The notes beneath the pieces are model-generated. The model made no database searches, was not told where the DNA came from, and saw only the letters and a list, made by a program, of their open reading frames with translations. Of a stretch of 64,000 nt of DNA, positions 55,683 through 64,000 are shown one piece after another; within the stretch, counting starts at the first letter, position 1, and every line of letters starts with the position of its first letter. The position numbers and the translations under genes were made by a program. This DNA is from Castor canadensis (Eukaryota > Chordata > Mammalia > Rodentia > Castoridae), in NCBI RefSeq assembly GCF_047511655.1, contig NC_133392.1:26488001-26552000 (forward strand). Reading direction: 5' to 3'.

Positions 55683-58600
55683 CTAATGTCTGCATATGAG
55701 AGAGAACATACAATTTTTGGTCTTTTGGGCCAGGCTAACCTCACTCAGAATGATGTTCTCCAATTCCATCCATTTACCAGTGAATGATAACATTTCGTTC
55801 TTCTTCATGGCTGCATAAAATTCCATTGTGTGTAGATACCACATTTTCTTGATCCATTTGTCAGTAGTGGGCATCTTGGCTGTTTCCATAACTTGGCTAT
55901 TGTGAATAGTGCTGCAATAAACATGGGTGTGCAGGTGCCTCTGGAGTAACCTGTGTCACAGTCTTTTGGGTATATCCCCAAGAATGGTATTGCTGGATCA
56001 TATGGTAGATCAATGTTTAGCTTTTTAAGTAGCCTCCAAATTTTTTTGCAGAGTGGTTGTACTGGTTTACATTCCCACCATCAGTGTAAGAGGGTTCCTT
56101 TTTCCCCCCCCCCGCATCCTCGCCAACACCTGTTGGTGGTGGTGTTGCTAATGATGGCTATTCTAACAGGGGTGAGGTGGAATCTTAGTGTGGTTTTAAT
56201 TTGCATTTCCTTTATTGCTAGAGATGGTGAGCATTTTTTCATGTTTTTTGGCCATTTGAATTTCTTCTTTTGAGAAAGTTCTGTCTAGTTCACTTGCCCA
56301 TTTCTTTATTGGTTCATTAATTTTGGGAGAATTTAGTTTTTTAAGTTCCCTATATATTCTGGTTATCAGTCCTTTGTCTGATGTGTAGCTGGCAAATATT
56401 TTCTCCCACTCTGTGGGTATTCTCTTCAGTTTAGAGACCATTTCTTTTGTTGAGCAGAAGTTTTTTAGTTTTATGAAGTCCCATTTATCTATGGTATCTC
56501 TTAGTTGCTGTGCTGCTGGGGTTCCATTGAGAAAGTTCTTACCTATACCTACTAATTCCAGAGTATTTCCTACTCTTTCCTGTATCAACTTTAGAGTTTG
56601 GGGTCTGATATTAAGATCCTTGATCCACTTTGAGTTAATCTTGGTATAGGGTGATATACATGGATCTAGTTTCATTTTTTTGCAGACTGCTAACCAGTTT
56701 TCCCAGCAGTTTTTGTTGAAGAGGTTGTCTTTTCTCCATCATATATTTTTAGCGCCTTTGTCAAAGACAAGTTGCTTATAGTTGTGTGGATTCATATCTG
56801 GGTCCTCTATTCTGTTTCACTGGTCTTCATCTCTGTTTTTGTGCCAGTACCATGCTGTTTTTCTTGTTATTGCTTTGTAATATAGTTTAAAGTCAGGTAT
56901 TGTGATACCTCCAGCATTGTTCTTTTGACTGAGTATTGCCTTGGCTACTCGTGGCCTCTTGTGTTTCCATATAAATTTAACAGTAGATTTTTCAATGTCT
57001 TTGATGGATGTCATTGGAATTTTGATGGGAATTGCATTAAACATGTAGACTACTTTTGGGAGTATCAACATTTTTACTATTTTGATTCTACCAATCCATG
57101 AGCATGGGAGATCTCTCCACTTTCTATAGTCTTCCTCAATCTCTTTCTTCAGAAGTTTATAGTTTTCCTTGTAGAGGTTGTTCATATCCTTTGTTGGGTT
57201 TACACCTAGGTATTTGATTTTTTTGAGGCTATTGTAAATGGAATTTTTTTCATACATTCTTTTTCCGTTTGCTCATTGTTAGTGTATAGAAATGCTAATG
57301 ATTTTTCTATGTTGATTTTATATCCTGTTACCTTGCTGTAGCTATTGATGGTGTCTAGAAGCTTCTGAGTAGAGTTCTTTGGGTCTTTAAGGTATAGGAT
57401 CATGTCGTCTGCAAATAGGGATATTTTGACAGTTTCTTTACCTATTTGTATTCCTTTTATTCCTTCTTCTTGCCTAATTGCTCTGGCTAGGAATTCCAGT
57501 ACTATGTTGAATAGGAGTGGAGACAGTGGGCATCCTTGTCTAGTTCCTGATTTTAGAGGGAATGGTTTCAGTTTTTCTCTGCTAAGTATAATGCTGGCTG
57601 TAGGTTTGTCATATATAGCTTTTATAATGTTGAGGTACTTTGCTTCTATTCCTGGTTTTCTTAGAGCTTTTATTATGAAATGGTGTTGGATCTTATCAAA
57701 GGCTTTTTCTGCATCTATTGAGATGATCAAGTGGTTTTTGTCTTTGCTTCTGTTAATGTGGTTTATTACGTTTATTGATTTTCATATGTTGAACCACCCC
57801 TGCATCCCTGGGATGAAGCCTACTTGGTCATGGTGAATAATCTTTTTGATGTGTTTTTGAATTCAGTTTGCCATTATTTTGTTGAGGATTTTTGCGTCAA
57901 TGTTCATTAAGGAGATTGGCCTATAGTTCTCCTTTTTCGAGGTGTCTTTGCCTGGTTTTGGGATAAGTGTAATACTGGCTTCATAAAATGTGTTTGGCAG
58001 TTTTCCTTCCCTTTCTTTTTTGTGGAACAGTTTAAGGAGGGTTGGTATCAGTTCTTCTTTAAAGGTCTGATAGAATTCAGCAGAGAATCCATCAGGTCCT
58101 GGACTTTTCTTTTTGGGGAGACTCTTGATTGCTGCTTCAATTTCATTCTGTGTTATAGATCTATTCAGGTGATTAATTTCCTCTTGGTTCAGTTTTGGAT
58201 GGTCATATGTATCTAGAAATCTGTCCATTTCTTTAAGATTTTCAAATTTATTTGAATATAGGTTCTCGAAGTAGTCTCTGATGATTTCCTGGACTTCCAT
58301 GGTGTTTGTTGTTATCTCCCCTTTTGCATTCCTGATTCTACTAATTTGGGTTTTTTCTCTCCTCATTTTAGTCAGGTTTGCCAGGGGTCTATCGATCTTG
58401 TTTATTTTTTCAAAGAACCAACTTTTTGTTTCATTAATTTTTTTGTATGTTTTTTTTGGTTTCTATTTTGTTGATTTCAGCTCTTATTTTTATTATTTCT
58501 CTCCTTCTATTTGTTTTGGGATTTGCTTGTTCTTGTTTTTCTAGGAGTTTGAGATGTATCATTAGGTCATTGATTTGGGATCTTTCAGTCTTTTTAATAT

Positions 58601-59513
58601 ATGCACTCATGGCTATAAACTTTCCTCTCAGGACTGCCTTTGCTGTGTCCCATAGGTTCCGGTAGGTTGTGTTTTCATTTTCATTGACTTCCAGGAACTT
58701 TTTAATTTCCTCTTTTATTTCTTCGATGATCCATTCTTCATTAAGTAATGAGTTATTTAGTTTCCAGCTGTTTGCATGTTTTTTGTCTTTACTTTTGTTG
58801 TTGAGTTCTAGTTTTATTGCATTGTGATCAGATAGTATGCATGGTATAATTTCTATTTTCTTATATTTGCTGAGGCTTGCTTTGTGCCCTAGGATATGAT
58901 CTATTTTGTAGGAGGTTCCATGGGCTGCTGAGAAGAATGTATATTGTGTAGAAGTTGGATGAAATGTTCTGTAGACATCAAGTAGGTCCATTTGACCTAT
59001 TGTATATTTTAGATCTTGAATTTCTTTATTGATTTTTTGTTTGGATGACCTATTTATTGATGATAGTGGGGTGTTAAAGTCTCCCACGACCACTGTGTTG
59101 GAGTTAATATATGCTTTTAGGTCTTTCAGGGTATGTTTGATGAAATTGGGTATGTTGACATTGGGTGCATATAGGTTGATAATTGTTATTTCCTTTTAGT
59201 CTATTTCCCCTTTTATTAGTATGGAATGTCTTTCTTTATCTCATTTGATCAATGTAGGTTTGAAGTCTACTTTGTCAGAGATAAGTATTGCTACTCCTGC
59301 CTGTTTTCAGGGGCCACTGGCTTGGTAAATCTTCTTCCAGCCTTTCATCCTAAGCCTATGCTTATTTCTGTCAGTGAGATGGGTCTCCTGTAAGCAACAA
59401 ACTGTTGGATCATCCTTTTTAATCCATTTCGTCAAATGGTGTCTTTTGATGGGTGAATTAAGTCCATTAACATTAAGTGTTAGTACTGGTAGGTATGTGG
59501 TGATTCCTGTCAT
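55683..59513 (-). pseudogene. L1 ORF2 remnant (endonuclease-reverse transcriptase)
   Basis: ORF2p nicks target DNA and reverse-transcribes L1 RNA. The APE-type endonuclease begins with LPVLTLNVNGLNSPIKRHHL at 59490, a stop follows near 59307, and the frame resumes (59093: [11 protein letters not shown]; later YKIDHILGH). RT motifs: [30 protein letters not shown], and the catalytic FADD box at about 57405-57420. The C-terminus ends KTKNCMFSLICRH at 55686. The total span (about 3.83 kb) is the normal ORF2 length, but several stops and frame changes split it into at least six pieces. Confidence 0.9.
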
Positions 59514-59563
59514 TTAGTTGTCTTAGTTGTTTGAAGGTTTGATTGTGTGTACCTAAGTTGAGG

Positions 59564-60655
59564 TTACTCTCTAGTTTCTTGCTTTTTCTTTTCCTGTACT
59601 TTGGTGCTACCTGTCCTTTCATGGTTATGTTGGGTTTCACTTTCTGTGTGCAGAATCCCTTGAAGAATCTTTTGTAGTAGTGGTTTTGTGGTCACATATT
59701 GTTTTAGTTTCTGCTTATCATGGAAGACTTTTATTGCTCCATCTATTTTGAATGACAGTTTTGCTGGGTAGAGTATCCTGGGGTTGAAGTTATTTTCATT
59801 CAGTGCCCGGAAGATCTCTCCCCAAGCTCTTCTTGCTTTTAATGTTTCTGTTGAGAAGTCTGCTGTGATTTTGATGGGTTTACCTTTGTATATTATTTGT
59901 TTTTTCTCTCTTACAGCCTTCAATATTCCTTCCCTAGTTTCTGAACTTGTTGTTTTAATGATGATATGCCGTGGGGTAGTTCTATTTTGATCTGGACTGT
60001 TTGGTGTTCTGGAGGCCTCTTGCATCTGTATGGGAATAGCTTTCTCTAGATTTGGGAAATTTTCTGTTATTATTTTGTTGAATATATTACACATTCCCTT
60101 TGCTTGCACCTCTTCTTCTTCTTCAGTGCCCATGATTCTCAGGTTTGGTCTTTTGATGGAGTCGGTGAGTTCTTGCATTTTCTTTTCACAGGTCTTGAGT
60201 TGTTTAACTAAAAGTTCTTTGGTTTTTCCTTTAATTACCATTTCATCTTTGAGTTCTGAGATTCTGTCTTCTGTTCTGTTCTGCTGGATTGGCCTTCCGT
60301 TTTGTTTTGCAATTCTGTTTCATTCTTTTTTCTGAGGTTTTCCATATCCTGGGTTGTTTCCTCTTTAATGTTGTCTATTTTTGTCCTGAGTTCATTTATC
60401 TCTTTATTAATCATGTTCTTTGATTCACTTTGGTGTTCATACAGTGATTCTATGGTTTCCTTTATTTCTTCTTTTGCTTTTTCAAATTCTCTATTTTTGT
60501 TGTCTTGGAATTTCTTGAGTGTCTCTTGTACATTTTGGTTGACCATATCCAGTATCATCTCTATAAAATTCTCATTGATTATCTGTAGGATTTCTTCTTT
60601 TAGATTATTCTGTGGGCTTCATTGGATTCTTTGGCATAGTTTATCTTCATTGTGT
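59564..60655 (-). pseudogene. L1 ORF1 remnant (RNA-binding chaperone)
   Basis: ORF1p binds L1 RNA as a coiled-coil trimer. A start-like MKINYAKESNEA lies at about 60650. After a frameshift near 60610 a coiled-coil segment runs (60558-60260: KEEIKETIESLYEHQ). A second frameshift near 60270-60300 leads to the RRM and C-terminal domain (60241-59564), with PNLRIMGTEEEEEVQAKG and RHIIIKTTSSETREGILKAV visible. Nothing intact remains over the full length. Confidence 0.88.
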
Positions 60656-60659
60656 TGGA

Positions 60660-62159
60660 GTCTGGATCTGAGTATCTGTTTTCTTCATTTCCCTGTGGTT
60701 CCTGTAGTAATTTTTTGCTGTGGGGAAACTGGTTTCCCTGTTTTTTCTGTCTTCCTGTCATTGCTCTTGGTGTTGTTATTGTCCCTGTACTGTGTGGAAT
60801 TAAGTATTTTCTGGCTTGTAATAATAGTGATATTTAGAATGGAAGGGTGAGAGGAGATGGAAAGCAAAGAAGTTAAAGGAAAAGGGGAAAACATATAAAC
60901 AAATAGAAAAAAAACAAACAAAAAACAAACAAAAGAAGTTACAAAGATATAAACAGGGAGAGATAGTGTACTAATCAACTGTAAGCTGAACAGGCATTAG
61001 AGAGACAGAGGATTGAAAATTAAAAATAAATAAATAAATGGAAAAAAAAATAAATATAAAAAAAACTCCAAGTTCAAATACAATAAATTTCAGTCTTAAT
61101 AGTTTTGGTGTTTGTCCCTCAGCCTCCAATCCTGGAGATGGTGCTTCAGAAGTAGTTCTTTGGTTGTCTCATCAAAGGGGAAAAAAACTAGAAAAAACAG
61201 AATAAAACAAAACCACACAAAATAAACAAACAAAAAAAAACCCCACAAAGTGTCCCAAGTTCAAGTGCAATACAGTTTCAGTACATTTTTCAGCATGCAG
61301 GTGTAGTTCCGTTGTTGTCTCATCAAAGGTAGGGAGAGGAAAAAAAAAAGAGTCTGGAGACAGTTCTGTGAATGGCTATCTGTGGCTGTGGCTCACCTGC
61401 CTGCTGCTGTCAGCCTGCTGTTGCTGGAGGCTTTATTTATGCAGACCTGTGGGTTGAGCTTAGCACTCACCTGGTCCCACAGGCTTTGTTTACTTAGAGT
61501 TCTCCTGTGCCCAGCCGCCACTGCTACAAGCTTTCCCCTTTCCAAGCTCACTGGGGGAGGTGACACTGCACCCGCTTTCTCAGGCTGGCTTGTTTATTTA
61601 CAGCTCACGTGGGAAGTGGGTCTTCCCCCCTCTCCTGTGGAGTTTTCCTCCCTCTGCCACTTTTACAAGCTTTCCCACTCCTGGTTGCTGGGCATGTGCT
61701 GCCTCCTGCCTTCTCCAGCCGGCTTGTGAGGGATTTCCCCTCCCCACCTCTTTGGCACTCAGGGCACCCCGCCTTCTTTGCTACGTGTCTTTTTTGTTGT
61801 TATTGCTTATTATTCAGTTTCTCTTTTTTTCCCTGGGTGGGGGTCAGTCTGTCCAGGGGGCTATGCTGATCTGGCCCAGGGTTGTCTGTGGGAGTACCGT
61901 GTACCGCTTAGCTCACCTTGTGGTCTGCATCTTCCCAAGCTGTCTGGGCGCTGCCATCTGGTGGCCCAGGGGCCCTCCTGGTTTCTCTGTTTAACATTAA
62001 GTGGAGATGCTCTGCGCAGCCTGGAGGTGTGGAGGAGTCAAAGTTTTGCCTCTTCTTGGTGGTTTTTCCTGTAAGGTGTATCTCCAGCATCTCTCCAAGA
62101 TTTTATTTTAGGAAGCATGATTTCTGCTTCCTCCCTCTAGCTGCCATCTTGGAATTCTC
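60660..62159 (-). promoter_or_regulatory. L1 5'UTR and internal promoter region
   Basis: The outer half (61350-62159) is GC-rich and the inner part (60850-61340) A-rich on the plus strand. L1 5'UTRs carry an internal RNA polymerase II promoter and often an antisense promoter; here this is family knowledge and has not been measured. The sequence 'tagttctttggttgtctcatcaaaggg' at about 61154 has a close counterpart, 'tagttccgttgttgtctcatcaaagg', at about 61303: an internal duplication about 150 bases apart. Confidence 0.7.
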
Positions 62160-62199
62160 CCTTCCTAATTTTTTATTGTTAAAACTGTCTTTTATGGAA

Positions 62200-62425
62200 C
62201 AAGGCACCCTTGGCTCACACCTATTATCCTAGCTACTCAGGAGGCTGAGATCTGCAGGATTGTGGTTCGCAGTCAACCATGGGGCAAAAAGTTATTGAGA
62301 CCCCCACCTCCATCAATAGCTGGATATGGTGGTGCATGTCTGTCATCACACACTATGGTGAGAGAGCGCCTGCCTAGCAAATACAAAGCCCTGAGTTCAA
62401 ACCCTAGTACTACCAAGAACAAATA
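62200..62425 (+). repeat. Dimeric SINE with an inserted middle unit
   Basis: 'ggctcacacctattatccta', 'tgtggttcgcagtcaaccat', then an extra B1-like piece 'tggatatggtggtgcatgtc', then ID-like 'gcgcctgcctagcaaataca'. Confidence 0.75.
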
Positions 62426-62505
62426 TCACCCTTTGTGAAATAGTAACAATAGTATGGGGTAGCTTACTTTGGTGTTCTCCCTGAAAGAGTTAAAAGATAG
62501 CTACC

Positions 62506-62596
62506 TTGGGCTGGTGGAGTGGCTCAAGTGGTAGAGTGCCTGCCTAGCAAGTGTGAGGCCCTGAGTTCAAACCCCAGTGCCACCAAAAGATAAAGA
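62506..62596 (+). repeat. Young ID-like SINE with perfect target-site duplication
   Basis: 'gggctggtggagtggctcaa', 'gtggtagagtgcctgcctag', 'ttcaaaccccagtgccacc', A-rich tail. An exact 14-base duplication, AAAAGATAGCTACC, lies at 62492-62505 and 62597-62610, so the insertion is recent and unmodified. Confidence 0.95.
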
Positions 62597-62837
62597 AAAA
62601 GATAGCTACCAGAGGGTAAATCCCCACAATTGCTTTTCAGATGTTACTGACCCAAGAATTCTAAGTATGGTAACCACTCACCACTTTAGAGAGCCAAGAG
62701 TAAGAACACATAACCTCAGAGTGGTGAGAGGCACAGAGAAAGTGTCACTCTGAGAGCAGTGACAGATATTGTGGAGAGTGGATTATGAAAAGCCTACAGG
62801 ATGTAAGCAAGGTGAGATGCAGTTAGTTGCTTTCATC

Positions 62838-63600
62838 TGTAGGCTGAGCTAGGCACAGCCCCCGCCACAAACAGAAAAAGCAGAACAGCTGCATCTCTTA
62901 AGCTTGCATTCAGAGAAACAGGAACGGAGGTTTCTCCTGTTACAATGTCATGCTCTCCCCAAAGAGCCTCTGCTCCTCACTGTTTGCTGCTGTTTATAAA
63001 AGGCCTGCTATAGGAGGGCTTGGGGCTTTTGCTTTTTGCCTTTGGCTTTTATTTTGGTCTTTGGCTTGGGTTTTTTGCTTTGGGCTTTTGGTGTGGGAAG
63101 CTTTTAGAAGGGAAAAGAACTACTGAAGGGAAAAGAATTGTTAAAGGAAAATTGCTGAAGGGAAAAGTGTGGCTAAAGAGGGGTTGACAGAAAGTCTGCC
63201 TTAGAAAAGAAAGCCAAAGAAGAAACTTTAACATAGGCTTTAGAAGCTAAAGAAAAGCCAAAGAGAACATGGGACAGTACAAGATAGAGGACCGAGACTT
63301 TGCAAGTCTGAGCATGGAGACTTTAAGAAAGCTAAAGAGAGAATGCTAAAGAAAAGCTGCCAGGGGGCAAAAGACTTTAAGAGTGATTAAGCTCAAGATA
63401 AGCTAAGAGAAAACATGGGACAGTGCTAAGGAAAGAGGTTTTAAGCAAGGTTTTAAAGAACTGCAAGGAGTAAGGCCTTAAAGAATAAAGATAGAAAAAA
63501 GAAGCAATGAGGGTTGGGCATTTCCACCCGAGCACCCAACACACCTGACCCCAACATTCTGTCTTTCTGTCTATCCTGTGTCTTTTCTGAATCTCCAGTT
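62838..63600 (+). repeat. Possible solo LTR of an endogenous retrovirus
   Basis: A TATA box (tttataaaagg, about 62994-63004) is followed by a pyrimidine/GC block of repeated 'ctttggctt'-like units and a purine-rich block. A canonical AATAAA at about 63486-63491 and a pyrimidine-rich stretch ('ctgtctttctgtctatcctg') come next. Promoter, polyadenylation signal and U5-like end in this order suggest an LTR. I could not fix the TG...CA ends or a duplication, and no retroviral genes adjoin it. It could instead be another repeat with promoter-like content. Confidence 0.4.
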
Positions 63601-63777
63601 GCCCCCAGTTAAGTCCAGTTAGGTTCAGTAATAACCAGGAGTGAGAGAAAAAACGTTGCTCGAACAAGGGAGGGAGAAAACAGTGCCCCCTCCAAGATAT
63701 TCCAACAGTGAAACAATCCAAGTGCCCTGAGTTGGGCTTTGCTACTCATAAGTCCATGTAGAAAGAAAAGAACTATT

Positions 63778-63972
63778 GTCAGTGTGTCAGTGGTAGAGTG
63801 CTTGCCTAGCATGTGCAAGACCCTGGTTTCAATGCCCAGTTGCCCCATCCTCCAAAAGACAGGCATGGTGTGACGCACTTGTAATCTGAGGCAGGAAGAG
63901 TGTTTGAGTCCAGGAGTTTGAGACCAGGTTGGACAATAATAGAGGCCTTGTCTCAAAAAAAAAAAAGATAAA
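63778..63972 (+). repeat. ID-like plus B1-like SINE
   Basis: 63778-63850 is ID-like ('gtcagtggtagagtgcttgc', 'ctagcatgtgcaagaccctg'). 63862-63972 is a B1 fragment ('gaggcaggaagagtgtttga', 'ttgtctcaaaaaa'). Confidence 0.8.
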
Positions 63973-64000
63973 AGAGCCATTATTACTTTGGTTTTACTTA

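Larger units (their letters stand above)
55210..62159 (-). mobile_element. Full-length, coding-dead L1 retrotransposon
   Basis: A 6.95-kb L1 read right to left. The 5' end at 62159 reads GGAGAATTCCAAGATGGCAG (the L1-type AAGATGGC start). After it come the 5'UTR, ORF1, ORF2 and a 3'UTR with a C-rich plus-strand tract (G-rich polypurine on the L1 strand) at about 55245-55300. A target-site duplication, ccttcctaattttttA-like, lies at about 55194-55210 and 62160-62175. ORF1 and ORF2 both carry frameshifts and stops, so the copy cannot move by itself. Its 3' end matches the truncated copy at 49864-50608. Confidence 0.95.

Noticed and set aside
60302..60850. 182-residue plus-strand frame rich in Ser/Leu/Phe
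   Set aside because: Antisense of the L1 ORF1 coiled-coil region; hydrophobic composition follows from A-rich coding sequence on the other strand.
61560..61994. 144-residue plus-strand frame in the L1 5'UTR
   Set aside because: Lies in the GC-rich L1 5'UTR in antisense, where several frames are open together. No family features.
63609..63980. 123-residue minus-strand frame at the right end
   Set aside because: Largely antisense SINE sequence; the 'protein' is the familiar translation of B1 and ID-like elements.

Overview
This window is nuclear DNA from a placental mammal, almost certainly a rodent. It holds one complete protein-coding gene, INA (alpha-internexin, the class IV neuronal intermediate-filament protein). 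The gene lies on the minus strand, with its stop codon at 3855-3857 and its start codon at 14178-14180. Three coding exons (13116-14180, 5445-5569, 3855-4170) join without a frame break to give 501 residues. The rodent assignment rests on the SINEs. Most are B1-like (7SL-type) monomers, ID-like (tRNA-type) monomers, or fusions of the two in which a B1-like left half is followed by an ID-like right half. I associate that hybrid style with the beaver/kangaroo-rat side of the rodent tree, but this is an inference from memory, not a database result.

Layout. 1-2170: intergenic DNA past the INA 3' end, with SINEs and a MIR. 2170-3854: probable INA 3'UTR with an AATAAA signal. 3855-14180: INA, with a 1.3-kb intron 2 and a 7.5-kb intron 1. 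Intron 1 carries a near-consensus REST/NRSF (RE1) site at 12478-12498. 13120-14470: CpG island covering exon 1 and the promoter, with a TTAAAA box at 14278-14283. 14.5-64 kb: INA upstream intergenic DNA in which I find no other real gene. From memory of human synteny (NT5C2-INA-PCGF6), this side should lead towards NT5C2 and the left edge towards PCGF6, but no exon of either is recognisable here.

The upstream 50 kb is layered transposon sediment. It includes old L1/HAL1-like copies, L2 and MIR fragments, hAT and Tigger-type DNA transposon relics, a U6 snRNA pseudogene, a tRNA-Phe-like fragment and many SINEs, several with visible target-site duplications. A full-length but coding-dead L1 lies at 55210-62159 on the minus strand, and a 5'-truncated copy of the same family lies at 49864-50608 on the plus strand. 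A 2.4-kb compound GGT/TG minisatellite at 34326-36744 produces two spurious 850-residue reading frames. A possible endogenous-retrovirus LTR lies near 62.8-63.6 kb.

I did not find a previously undescribed system. The observations most worth checking are the two RE1-like sites around INA, the higher-order minisatellite, an unexplained 70-bp direct repeat at 49.4 and 51.0 kb, the Tigger-type relic, and the purine-rich LTR-like block. Repeat boundaries were set by eye and should be taken as good to about 10-30 bases.
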